NCBI GenBank assembly: GCA_948468465.1
Contig: CAOKJJ010000032.1
Span: 1-35,547 of the forward strand
DNA from: an uncultured Eubacterium sp.
Lineage (GTDB): Bacteria > Bacillota_A > Clostridia > Lachnospirales > Lachnospiraceae
Direction of reading: 5' to 3'
Length of the DNA: 35,547 nt
Below the pieces are notes generated by a model, which was not told the origin of the DNA, searched no databases, and worked only from the letters and a program-made list of their open reading frames with translations. Both the position numbers and the translations under genes were made by a program. Positions 7,759 through 15,089 of this stretch are shown piece after piece (the stretch's first letter is position 1; each line of letters begins with the position of its first letter).

Positions 7759-8535
7759 GTGGAAACGATGGGGCAGATGGGCGAAAGCTATCCGGCGCAG
7801 GAATATAAAAAATTCAGGCAGTTATACGTAAGTGAGAATGAGATAAAAGAGGCAGGAAAAATCAGTGCATATATCAAAGCTCACAGACTGAACAGGAAAG
7901 TGCAGCCAAAGAAAGATGTGCATAAAATACTGGACAGAAAACGGATAAGTGGAAGGCCGGTCATTTTTTATGCTGGTCAGAATGATTTTGAATCGGGTTT
8001 ATGTCCGTATACGATGCGTACGGAAAAATACCATTCTCCGATTTTTAGAAGCAGTGATGAAGCTGCTTATTATCTGGCAGATCTTGCCAGAAAAAACGGA
8101 TGGCATCTGATATATAAAATGCACCCGCTGGTGTCGCAGTTTTGTCCGGTAAAGAGGTTTCCGCCAAATGTGACTGTTTTAAATAACGCAGATATACATG
8201 ATCTGATTGCAGGTTCGGATCTTACAGTTACGATACTCTCACAGACCGGGTATGCAGCCTTATGCAATGAAAAGCCGGTTTTGATGATGGGATACACACA
8301 GCTGAGAGGAAAAGGATGCACGTATGAGGTTTTCTGCAAAGATCAGATCGAACAAAAAATAAAAACGGCATTGCGAAATGGATACACAGAAAGGCAAAAG
8401 GATAATTTTAAGAAGCATATGGCACAGATTGTTAAGTACTATGTGTTTCAAGATGAATGGTTTGAGAAAAAACTTTCCTATGGAAGAAGTATAAAAGAGT
8501 GCGCAGAATTGATAAAAAGATACATGGAGGCATAA
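7759..8535 (+). CDS. Capsule polysaccharide glycosyltransferase, 5'-truncated (KpsC/capsule-synthesis-like)
   Basis: The product resembles the C-terminal half of GT-B capsule proteins of the Kdo-transferase type: RPVIFYAGQNDFE, a surface-exposed LARKNGWHLIYKMHPL segment, then IHDLIAGSDLTVTILSQTGY and KPVLMMGYTQLRGKG. Such proteins transfer sugars to a lipid-linked acceptor on the cytoplasmic side. The frame is open from 7720 and codes for plausible protein (ILPGTYAVETMGQM) before the first usable start, GTG 7759, which lacks a good ribosome site. The N-terminal domain is therefore missing, probably removed when the accessory island joined here. It is the first gene of a tightly packed operon, and its stop is directly followed by the next start. 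Whether the remaining domain has activity is doubtful. Confidence 0.65.
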   Translation: METMGQMGESYPAQEYKKFRQLYVSENEIKEAGKISAYIKAHRLNRKVQPKKDVHKILDRKRISGRPVIFYAGQNDFESGLCPYTMRTEKYHSPIFRSSDEAAYYLADLARKNGWHLIYKMHPLVSQFCPVKRFPPNVTVLNNADIHDLIAGSDLTVTILSQTGYAALCNEKPVLMMGYTQLRGKGCTYEVFCKDQIEQKIKTALRNGYTERQKDNFKKHMAQIVKYYVFQDEWFEKKLSYGRSIKECAELIKRYMEA

Positions 8536-9126
8536 ATGATGCTGGCATATTTTGAAAAACTGCTCCAAACGATAGAATATTCCCTGAAAAGCATGGACTA
8601 TTATGTTTTTGAGGATTTGGTTGATCAATGTGTTATGACTTTGAAAAATGGCAATAAGGTGATTGCATCCGGCCTTGGAAAAAATGTGCCGATTTGCGAA
8701 AAATTTGTAGGGACGATGCTTTCTTTTGGATTGGATGCCGCATTTTTACATACGAATACGGCTGTACATGGTGATCTTGGGACAGTGCGAGAGGGTGATT
8801 TGATGATCATACTGAGCAAAAGCGGGGAAACGGCGGAGTCTGTATTTTTAGCAGAACATCTGAAATCAAAACACGTGAACATATGGCTGCTGACGTTTAC
8901 GGAAAACTCCACGCTGCAGAAAATGGCGGATCATGCGTTGCTACTAAAGCTGGATCATGAAGGCGACATGTGGGATATTGTGCCGAATAATTCTACGACG
9001 CTGAATCTGATAACACTGCAGGCTCTGGCCATCTGTACGGCGGAGCGAATGGGGGTTACCCTGGAAACTTTTAAAGAAAATCATCCAGGGGGACATATCG
9101 GAGAGACGTTGAAAGGCAGCGTATGA
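8536..9126 (+). CDS. SIS-domain sugar-phosphate isomerase, KpsF/GutQ-like
   Basis: A 196-residue sugar isomerase domain. It shows the KpsF/GutQ signatures ASGLGKN, HGDLGTVREGD, LSKSGETAES, PNNSTT and the closing NHPGGHIGETL. In the family these enzymes interconvert ribulose 5-phosphate and arabinose 5-phosphate, the first step toward Kdo. Classical KpsF has about 320 residues with two CBS domains after the SIS domain; these are absent here, as in some short forms. GGAGG at 8526-8530 precedes ATG 8536 and also ATG 8539, so the true start may be the second. The gene directly abuts the capsule glycosyltransferase and overlaps the next gene by four bases. That supports a role in making the sugar for the same polysaccharide. 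Confidence 0.8.
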   Translation: MMLAYFEKLLQTIEYSLKSMDYYVFEDLVDQCVMTLKNGNKVIASGLGKNVPICEKFVGTMLSFGLDAAFLHTNTAVHGDLGTVREGDLMIILSKSGETAESVFLAEHLKSKHVNIWLLTFTENSTLQKMADHALLLKLDHEGDMWDIVPNNSTTLNLITLQALAICTAERMGVTLETFKENHPGGHIGETLKGSV

Positions 9127-10208
9127 TTATGAAAAATTGGAACTATGTATTGCAGATGTGGATAAAGCCATTTCTGTTTTTTCTGGTGGCCATGGTGTTA
9201 TTTCAAAGGACAGCATATGTGTTAAGAGACAAAACAGAGGCGGAAGTGCAGGCTATGTTTTACAGGGAGAAGGAAAATACGCTTGATATTCTACTGCTTG
9301 GGCCAAGTACGATGGATAAATCCATTTTTCCCATGCGGCTATATGAACGTTACGGCTATACCTCATACAATTTGGCAAACAGCGGACAGTCTTTGGCCAT
9401 CAATTATTGGTGTCTGAAAGAAGCGCTGAAGCATCAAAAACCAAAACTGGCAGTGTTGGATTTGGCGTATTTGTTTATGGAAGATATACTGGCGGGACAG
9501 CCTGTGCGATTATCACAGTTTACAGACAATATGCCGTTGTCTGCGGAAAAAATAGGCTGTATTACAGAACTGGCAGAACAGAAAGACTGGAAAAAGTATT
9601 TGTTTCCTGTCAGCTTATACCATTCCCGGTGGGAAGAATTAACGGAGCAGGATTATAAAAAAATCAGTGCGGTACGAAAAGGGGCGAGTCCGTCTTTTTC
9701 TGCCTGGATGGGTGATGCGCCGCCTGACCAGCCGTTACATATTTTGCAGAAGACGGAGAAAAGTCCGGTTGAAAAGCATGTGGTTTCTGTCAGGTATATT
9801 GAGAAAATCATACAATTATGCAAGGAACATGGATGTAAGCTTCTTTTTATCAATCTGCCGTCTTATGCGCAGGGGGAAGTGAATCATGGAAACGGAGAAG
9901 AACTGCAGCGCATGTGGAATGGCTTTTATGATTATGCGGAAAAAAATAACTTAGACTACGTAAACTTCATACATGAGACTGACAGGATAGGAATCTGCTT
10001 CGAAGAGGATTTTTATGACTGGAGGCATATGAATTATAATGGAGGAGTTAAGATGACCGATTATTTTGGAAAGTATTTAGCGGAACACTATCATCTGCCG
10101 GATAGAAGAAGGGATCCTTTTTACGCAGGATGGAAGGATGATTATGAGTCGTATATGGAATGGCTTCGGGAAGCATCCGTACAAGCATCCATGCAGAACG
10201 AAGATTGA
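9123..10208 (+). CDS. SGNH/DltD-AlgX-like protein of a polysaccharide O-acylation system
   Basis: A 361-residue protein with one N-terminal membrane anchor (about residues 13-30) and an extracytoplasmic SGNH-type domain. The nucleophile block is ILLLGPSTMDKSIFP near residue 60, and the Asp/His block is DWRHMNYNGG near residue 300. Proteins of this shape are encoded beside MBOAT acyltransferases (as AlgX/AlgJ with AlgI, or DltD with DltB) and hand the acyl group to the polymer outside the membrane. The start ATG overlaps the previous stop (ATGA), so the genes are translationally coupled. The MBOAT gene follows after 15 bases. The nucleophile context is GPST rather than classic GDS; I infer acyl transfer or acyl binding from the context. 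Confidence 0.72.
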   Translation: MIMKNWNYVLQMWIKPFLFFLVAMVLFQRTAYVLRDKTEAEVQAMFYREKENTLDILLLGPSTMDKSIFPMRLYERYGYTSYNLANSGQSLAINYWCLKEALKHQKPKLAVLDLAYLFMEDILAGQPVRLSQFTDNMPLSAEKIGCITELAEQKDWKKYLFPVSLYHSRWEELTEQDYKKISAVRKGASPSFSAWMGDAPPDQPLHILQKTEKSPVEKHVVSVRYIEKIIQLCKEHGCKLLFINLPSYAQGEVNHGNGEELQRMWNGFYDYAEKNNLDYVNFIHETDRIGICFEEDFYDWRHMNYNGGVKMTDYFGKYLAEHYHLPDRRRDPFYAGWKDDYESYMEWLREASVQASMQNED

Positions 10209-10223
10209 GGGCAGGGTGAAAAT

Positions 10224-11642
10224 ATGGGGTTTACATCATTGGAATATCTATGCTTTTTTTTCGTATTGGCAGCAGTTTATTTTTTAGCTCCAGGCAAGGG
10301 ACAGAAATATGTTTTATTTGCCGGCAATATCATTTTTTATATTTCTTTTGGAAAAAAGGCGTTTTTGTTTCTGGTTTTCAGTACTTTGGCTGTTTTTTGG
10401 GGCGCACGGTTTTTGTGCCGGATCAAGTCAGCTGCGGGAAAAAAATTGTCAGTGATTCTGATTCTGTCATGCAGTCTGTTTTTTCTGGCGGGATTTAAGT
10501 ACACTGTTTTTTTCAGGGAAAAGCTGCAGATGGCAGTACCAGTCGGAATATCATTTTATACTTTATCAATGATCGGTTATTTGGCAGATGTTTACAGAGA
10601 TAAATATGATCCTGAAAAAAATTATATCAGCTTTTTTTTGTACGTCAGCTTTTTTCCTCATATAATGCAGGGGCCTATTGCAAGATACGATCATCTGTGT
10701 CCGCAGTTTGAAAAGAAGCATGCATTTGATTTTGAACGGATAAAAATGGGAATGCAGCTGATGATCTGGGGATACATAAAAAAGATGGTGATAGCAGACC
10801 GGGCGGCAATTTTTGTCAATGCGGCGTATGAAGCGGCAGAAACATCATCAGGAACAATACTATTTGCAGCCAGTGTTTTATACACAGTGCAAATATACGC
10901 AGACTTTTCGGGATGTATGGATATTGCTTTGGAGACTTCTAATATTTTGGGCATAGATTTGACAGGAAATTTCAGGCAGCCGTATGTATCTTCTTCGGTG
11001 AATGATTTTTGGAAACGATGGCATATTTCGCTCAGTTCATGGTTCCGGGATTACTTGTATATTCCTTTGGGGGGGGGCAGATGTGGAACGGTCAGGCGCT
11101 GGGTGAATGTTCTGATTGTATTTTTTACAAGCGGTTTATGGCACGGAGTGGGTTTTCATTATGTAATTTGGGGACTTATGCACGGTGTGTATCAGATCAT
11201 TGGATACGTTTGTCTTCCGATAAGAACATGCATGCTGAAGCTTATAGGAGAAGAAGATAAGGATATGGCAGTTTTTCGTGTTTTGGCGACCTTTTTATTT
11301 GTAAATTTCGCATGGATTTTTTTTCGTATGGATTCTGTAAAAGAGGCTGTTTTTATCATCCATAAGATATTTATGAATCAGACTCCCTGGATTTTTACAG
11401 ATGGCACGTTGTATCATTATGGCGTGTCGCAAAAATCCATGATATGCCTAGTATTTTTTATTTTTATTATGATATTTGCAGATTTTCTTCATGAAAAGGG
11501 AGTGAAAATCCGCGAATGGATTAAGCAGCAGTTTATTGTTATTCGATGGGGAATTTACATAGGAGCTGTTTTGTCGATTGTTGTGTTTGGGATTTACGGG
11601 CCAGAGTATGCTGCGTCCGATTTCATTTATATGGGATTTTAA
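10224..11642 (+). CDS. MBOAT family membrane O-acyltransferase (AlgI/DltB-like)
   Basis: A 472-residue polytopic membrane protein with about ten hydrophobic segments. It has the MBOAT core: FPHIMQGPIARYDHL, a VNDFWKRWHISLSSWFRDYL block, then SGLWHGVGFHYVIWGLMHG with the catalytic His near residue 308 and the second conserved His near 319. The family moves an acyl group, usually acetyl, from a cytoplasmic donor across the membrane to a cell-surface polymer. The SGNH-like gene directly upstream is its expected partner. AGGGTG before ATG 10224 is the ribosome site. A G8 run (about 11069-11076) lies in the coding region, and the frame is intact as read. Confidence 0.88.
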   Translation: MGFTSLEYLCFFFVLAAVYFLAPGKGQKYVLFAGNIIFYISFGKKAFLFLVFSTLAVFWGARFLCRIKSAAGKKLSVILILSCSLFFLAGFKYTVFFREKLQMAVPVGISFYTLSMIGYLADVYRDKYDPEKNYISFFLYVSFFPHIMQGPIARYDHLCPQFEKKHAFDFERIKMGMQLMIWGYIKKMVIADRAAIFVNAAYEAAETSSGTILFAASVLYTVQIYADFSGCMDIALETSNILGIDLTGNFRQPYVSSSVNDFWKRWHISLSSWFRDYLYIPLGGGRCGTVRRWVNVLIVFFTSGLWHGVGFHYVIWGLMHGVYQIIGYVCLPIRTCMLKLIGEEDKDMAVFRVLATFLFVNFAWIFFRMDSVKEAVFIIHKIFMNQTPWIFTDGTLYHYGVSQKSMICLVFFIFIMIFADFLHEKGVKIREWIKQQFIVIRWGIYIGAVLSIVVFGIYGPEYAASDFIYMGF

Positions 11643-11691
11643 GAAATTACCAGAAATGTCTGCGAGTAGGATTTGAGGGGGTGAGGGATAA

Positions 11692-12153
11692 ATGTTGATG
11701 GACAGTATGTGCAATTTGATTCATTACATACCAAAACGGTATAAAAAGGGGATTTCCGAATTTATAGAATTGCTGTCGCCGGATATGGAGGAGAGAACAT
11801 ATGAGATTGATGGCCAGCAGGTGTATGCAAAAGTCATGGCGTATGATACAAAAGAAAGCAATGCCTGCAGGCTGGAGGCGCATAACCGATATATAGATAT
11901 TCAGGCATCGCTTGTCGGCGCGGAAGGGATTGCCATTTTTAACAGAAAGATTTTGCGCATAGAACAGGATTACAGGGAAGAGGAGGATAACATCTTTTTT
12001 TATGCGGATGATCATATGCCGTATGCGGTAAACCAAAATATTCCGGGGATGTTTAGTATGATCTTTCCGCATGAAGCGCACATGCCGCAGTTAAGGGCAG
12101 ATGGTTATGAAAAGCACGTGAAAAAGCTTGTCATTAAAATGGAAGGAGTGTGA
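11692..12153 (+). CDS. YhcH/YjgK/YiaL family cupin sugar protein
   Basis: A 153-residue protein with the family's landmarks: EAHNRYIDIQASLVGAEGI in the middle, a YADDHMPYAVN segment, and FPHEAHMPQL followed by KKLVIKM at the end. The histidines in EAH and FPHEAH are the metal-binding positions of this beta-sandwich (cupin-like) family. Members occur with sialic acid and other unusual sugar genes and are thought to act as anomerases or isomerases of sugars or sugar phosphates. It is placed between the acyltransferase and a HAD phosphatase, which suggests a role in the sugar precursor of this operon. A second in-frame ATG at 11698 is possible; GAGGGA precedes both. The exact reaction cannot be told from sequence. 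Confidence 0.82.
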   Translation: MLMDSMCNLIHYIPKRYKKGISEFIELLSPDMEERTYEIDGQQVYAKVMAYDTKESNACRLEAHNRYIDIQASLVGAEGIAIFNRKILRIEQDYREEEDNIFFYADDHMPYAVNQNIPGMFSMIFPHEAHMPQLRADGYEKHVKKLVIKMEGV

Positions 12154-12157
12154 CGAT

Positions 12158-12574
12158 ATGATGGAAGAGCAGCTGACGCTGTCTTCTATGGGCCATACCT
12201 GGATTTTGGATTTGGATGGAACGGTTGTAAAACATAATGGGTATCTCATAGATGGGGAAGATACATTTTTGGACGGTGCGCGGGAATTTCTGCTGAAGAT
12301 CCCGGAAAAGGATATGGTTATTTTTCTTACTTCCAGAAAAGAGGAATACCGAACTGTTACGGAGAAATTTTTAAAAGACAGCAAAATCCGGTATGACCAT
12401 ATTATATTTGAAGCTCCTTATGGGGAACGGATTCTGGTGAATGATAACAAGCCAAGTGGACTGAAAATGAGCATAGGAGTTGCTGCCATAAGAGACCGAT
12501 GGCAGGGGATCAGAGTGAATGTCTCGGATCGGGGTGATGAGCCGGTACATGATGTGGAGTTTTTTGCAAAATGA
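12158..12574 (+). CDS. Small HAD-superfamily phosphatase
   Basis: A 138-residue HAD hydrolase without a large cap. Motif I is WILDLDGTVVKHNG (nucleophile Asp and acid Asp), motif II is FLTSRKEEY, and the C-terminal acidic motif lies around GERILVNDNKP. The start is ATG 12158, five bases after the previous stop, with GGAAGGAG at 12141-12148; the longer upstream frame is not needed. As last gene of the polysaccharide operon, with a KpsF-like isomerase in the same operon, it could dephosphorylate a sugar-phosphate precursor as KdsC does in the Kdo route. However, the sequence is not KdsC itself and also resembles the phosphatase part of polynucleotide kinase-like HADs. Substrate unknown. Confidence 0.72.
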   Translation: MMEEQLTLSSMGHTWILDLDGTVVKHNGYLIDGEDTFLDGAREFLLKIPEKDMVIFLTSRKEEYRTVTEKFLKDSKIRYDHIIFEAPYGERILVNDNKPSGLKMSIGVAAIRDRWQGIRVNVSDRGDEPVHDVEFFAK

Positions 12575-12588
12575 TGTATAATATTTCG

Positions 12589-12634
12589 TTGATTATTACA
12601 GCATTTTTGAGTATAATATAAAAAGAAATATTAT
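12589..12634 (+). promoter_or_regulatory. Promoter and overlapping palindromic operator of the toxin-antitoxin pair
   Basis: TTGATT (12589-12594), a 17-base spacer and TATAAT (12612-12617) form a near-consensus promoter. A perfect inverted repeat, ATAATAT (12613-12619) and ATATTAT (12628-12634), covers the -10 box and start site. This is where Phd/YefM antitoxins usually bind to repress their own operon. Confidence 0.7.
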
Positions 12635-12662
12635 CGTTTGATTTGAAAGGAATGGTATATCT

Positions 12663-12911
12663 ATGGCAAGTATATTACCGGTATCAGATTTAAGAAATTA
12701 TAATGAAGTTTTGAAAAACTGTCAGATTGGAGAGCCTGTGTTTCTGACTAAAAATGGCAGGGGCAGGTTTGTGGTAATGGATATAGAAGATTACGAGCGT
12801 GATAAAGCAGAAAAAAAGCTGTTGGAGAAACTGCATGAGTCAGAGGAAGCTGTCAAAGACGGTAATGGATGGCTGACAATGGATGAATTGAAAGCTGAGG
12901 TTGGAGAGTGA
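12663..12911 (+). CDS. Type II antitoxin, Phd/YefM family
   Basis: An 82-residue protein opening with ILPVSDLRNYNEVLKNC, then EPVFLTKNGRGRFVVMDIEDYE. This is the standard Phd/YefM N-terminal DNA-binding fold. The C-terminal helical tail (residues about 48-82) would wrap the toxin. AAAGGAATG precedes the ATG. The toxin gene begins four bases after its stop. The palindrome over its promoter fits autorepression, strongest with toxin bound. Confidence 0.9.
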   Translation: MASILPVSDLRNYNEVLKNCQIGEPVFLTKNGRGRFVVMDIEDYERDKAEKKLLEKLHESEEAVKDGNGWLTMDELKAEVGE

Positions 12912-12915
12912 ATTT

Positions 12916-13212
12916 ATGGTGAAATTACGAATCAATCCGGTAGTGACACAAGATTTAAAAGCAATTAAAAATTTTATTGCAGAAGATAATGCCGATAAAG
13001 CATTAGAAACGGTTCAGAAGATCTACAGGCAGTTTGAAAATATACAGCAATTCCCTTATATTGGCGTAGATTTGTCTAAATGTGTGAGTTTTAAGACGGA
13101 TTATAAGTATGTGGTTTGGAATGATTATGTTGTATTGTATAAGGTGGCTAAAGAGGCAGTTGAGATTTATCGGGTGGTGAATCGGTATCAGGATATTACA
13201 AAGATTTTTTAG
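12916..13212 (+). CDS. Type II toxin, RelE/ParE family
   Basis: A 98-residue protein: KLRINPVVTQDLKAIKNFI (strand then helix), a second helix with KALETVQKIYRQFENI, FPYIGVDLS, and the closing beta hairpins YKYVVWNDYVVLYKV and VEIYRVVNRYQDITKIF. This is the RelE/ParE fold. Members are either ribosome-dependent mRNA interferases or gyrase poisons; the ending RVVNRYQD is nearer the ParE side, but I cannot decide. The start is ATG 12916 with GGAGAG at 12903-12908; the longer TTG start at 12901 is unlikely. It is translationally close-coupled to the antitoxin. Confidence 0.87.
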   Translation: MVKLRINPVVTQDLKAIKNFIAEDNADKALETVQKIYRQFENIQQFPYIGVDLSKCVSFKTDYKYVVWNDYVVLYKVAKEAVEIYRVVNRYQDITKIF

Positions 13213-13301
13213 TTAAGATAATTAAAGTGTTCGAATAGGAGGCAGTATCTTGATTTCCTGCGCGTTTGGCTCAAGGACCAGGATTATGTCGCGCTTGCGT
13301 A

Positions 13302-13446
13302 TTAGTGCACCTTGGATATTTGACTTATGACGCAGGAAGGCAAATGGTATCAATTCCAAACAAAGAGGTTTCACAGGAATATGTAAACGCGATTCGTACC
13401 ATGGATTGGCATGAGGTCGTCCATTCTGTGGAAGCTTCAAAAAAGC
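13302..13446 (+). pseudogene. Fragment of an AAA-ATPase-like/PD-(D/E)XK protein
   Basis: About 48 codons read LVHLGYLTYDAGRQMVSIPN, then KEVSQEYVNAIRTMDWHEVV. This is the stretch between the AAA-ATPase-like (PF09820) and PD-(D/E)XK (PF08011) domains of a protein family abundant in Lachnospiraceae and Bacteroides. Nothing of the ATPase before it or the nuclease after it remains, so it is a relic. The sequence 13213-13301 and 13447-13521 around it is not assignable. Confidence 0.6.
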
Positions 13447-13521
13447 GAAAAAAGTGCATACTTGCGAGATTGAGAAATTTTAAGATGATGCGGGAAAATA
13501 CGATGCTGGTAAAAGAGGAAA

Positions 13522-14079
13522 ATGCAAGCGGCAGTAAAAGGGGCTGCGGAAATGGGGATTAAAATGGATTTTCAAATATTAGACATGGCAGGAGCAAGGC
13601 CGGAACACTCAACTGTAATCGTAAATTTTGTAGCTGCCATTCGAGAGCAGTTACTGCATAGTACCTGTTATGTATTTTCTGATAATGTTCAATACAGATG
13701 GCACACAAAAGAAGGAGACGAAAAGACGGTTATTCCAGATGTTTCTATTAACTGCCGTACAAAAGTAAGAAAAGGAAATGTGTTTTTAGATATTCCACGT
13801 TTTGTAATGGAAGTTTTAAGTCCATCCACAGAAGCGTATGACCGTGGGGAAAAGAAAGAATTATACAGGCAGCAGGAAATTGATGAATATTGGATTGTCG
13901 ATTGGCAAAAGAAAAAGGTTGAAATTTATAACCTTGATTACGAGGAAAATGGGGAACCGCAATATTTTTTGTGGAAAACGATTACAGAAAAAAATAAAGA
14001 AGAATTAAAAATCGTTCATTTTCCAAGGTTAAATATAACATTTGACAAATTATTTGCTGAGGTAGAGATGGATTATTAA
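13522..14079 (+). CDS. Uma2 family protein (PD-(D/E)XK nuclease fold)
   Basis: The body matches the Uma2/DUF820 family: ARPEHSTVIVNFVAAIREQL, VIPDVSINC, PRFVMEVLSPSTEAYDRGEK, KELYRQQEIDEYWIVDW and a C-terminal INITFDKLFAE-like end. The putative active residues are the Asp of PDVS, the Glu of MEVLSPST and the Lys of KKELYR. The family is very common in clostridia and cyanobacteria, often in multiple copies; it has an endonuclease fold but no settled role. The usual N-terminal start (an ELIDG-type segment) is shorter here. ATG 13552 or 13564 may be the true start instead of 13522. An upstream AGAGGA sits too close to 13522, so the start is uncertain. Confidence 0.8.
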   Translation: MQAAVKGAAEMGIKMDFQILDMAGARPEHSTVIVNFVAAIREQLLHSTCYVFSDNVQYRWHTKEGDEKTVIPDVSINCRTKVRKGNVFLDIPRFVMEVLSPSTEAYDRGEKKELYRQQEIDEYWIVDWQKKKVEIYNLDYEENGEPQYFLWKTITEKNKEELKIVHFPRLNITFDKLFAEVEMDY

Positions 14080-14156
14080 CAGGAGATTCTGTTTATAAGC
14101 ATTTTTTTGCGCCGAATGCGTCCAATTAGATATTTTATATTTTTGAGTTTTGGTGC

Positions 14157-14185
14157 TTGCATATTGCGCGATACATTGCTATAAT
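14157..14185 (+). promoter_or_regulatory. Promoter of the thiamine operon
   Basis: TTGCAT (14157-14162), 17-base spacer and TATAAT (14180-14185). Transcription would start near 14192, just ahead of the TPP aptamer. Confidence 0.75.
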
Positions 14186-14204
14186 AAACAGGAATTAAAA
14201 ATAA

Positions 14205-14303
14205 AGACGTGGGGAGTCCATGCTAATGGGCTGAGAGTAAGCTGACAGCGCTTAGACCCGGAACCTGATTTGGATCATGCCAACGTAGGGAAGCAGAAGA
14301 GTC
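14205..14303 (+). promoter_or_regulatory. TPP riboswitch (THI element)
   Basis: The aptamer landmarks are in order: GGGGAG, GGGCTGAGA near 14229-14237, AGACCCGGAACCTGATTTGG around 14258-14277, ATCATGCCAACGTAGGGAAG ending near 14294. The first pairs with the last GGG segment to close the three-way junction, and CTGAGA with the pyrophosphate-helix bulge are the TPP contacts. Between aptamer and terminator a further hairpin, AGCCAT-TTGAAT-ATGGCT, sits at about 14311-14328. High TPP should favour the terminator at 14338 and shut off thiE, the HAD gene and thiC. Confidence 0.93.
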
Positions 14304-14337
14304 ATGAGAAAGCCATTTGAATATGGCTGAAAGTAGG

Positions 14338-14372
14338 ACGATACCTGGCAGATGCGGGTATCGTTTTTTTTT
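14338..14372 (+). terminator. Riboswitch-controlled intrinsic terminator
   Basis: ACGATACC (14338-14345) pairs with GGTATCGT (14357-14364), and a run of nine T follows. It lies between the TPP aptamer and thiE, so it is the expression platform. Confidence 0.88.
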
Positions 14373-14421
14373 ACAGTTATGAAAACATCAGACAGGAAAA
14401 ACATCAGACAGGAGGCGAAGG

Positions 14422-15066
14422 ATGAACTGCAGGAAAAAAGATCTGCTGCTGTATGCAGTCACAGACCGAAGCTGGCTGTGCGGCCAATCCTTATACGAAC
14501 AGGTAGAGCAGGCTCTTGCAGGCGGCGTGACGATGATACAGCTGCGTGAAAAAAAGATGCCCAGGCAGGAGTTTTTAAAAGAAGCAAAAATGATGAAAGA
14601 ACTTTGTGCCAGGTACAAGGTGCCGCTTATCATTAATGATGAGGTGGAGATTGCGCTTTTGGCGGATGCGGATGGCGTACATGTAGGTCAAAAAGATATG
14701 GATGTACGGTCTGTGCGCGCTGTCTTAGGCCCGGATAAAATCATCGGGGCATCCGCCAGAACTGTGGAGCAGGCAAAAATGGCCTGTGAGCAGGGTGCGG
14801 ATTACCTTGGCGTCGGGGCGGTATTTCCAACGGGAACGAAACCGGATGCAGAGGTGATTTCCTATGAACGGTTACAGGAAGTCTGCCAGGCTTCCTGTGT
14901 ACCGGTTGTGGCCATTGGCGGTATTACAAGAGAAAATATGCATGGCCTTTTGGGCAGCGGGATTAGCGGAATCGCTGTTGTAAGCGCGGTTTTTGCGCAG
15001 CCGGATATTCGCGGGGCAGCCAGCGGGCTAAAAGAAAAAGCGATACTCTACGGATTTGATTCATGA
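14422..15066 (+). CDS. thiE: Thiamine-phosphate synthase ThiE
   Basis: A 214-residue TIM-barrel enzyme. It joins hydroxymethylpyrimidine pyrophosphate and thiazole phosphate to give thiamine monophosphate. Family motifs: LYAVTDRSWL, GGVTMIQLREKKM, PLIINDEVEIA, DGVHVGQKDMD, GASARTVEQA, YLGVGAVFPTGTK and VVAIGGITREN, with normal length. GGAGG at 14411-14415 sets the ATG. First gene behind the TPP riboswitch. No thiG, thiS, thiH or thiM is present in this window, so the thiazole must come from elsewhere in the genome or from uptake. Confidence 0.95.
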   Translation: MNCRKKDLLLYAVTDRSWLCGQSLYEQVEQALAGGVTMIQLREKKMPRQEFLKEAKMMKELCARYKVPLIINDEVEIALLADADGVHVGQKDMDVRSVRAVLGPDKIIGASARTVEQAKMACEQGADYLGVGAVFPTGTKPDAEVISYERLQEVCQASCVPVVAIGGITRENMHGLLGSGISGIAVVSAVFAQPDIRGAASGLKEKAILYGFDS

Positions 15067-15089
15067 CTTAATTTGCTATAGGAGGCAGC

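Noticed and set aside
13222..13440. Minus-strand 72-codon frame
   Set aside because: Overlaps the AAA-ATPase-like relic on the plus strand; no ribosome site or family.
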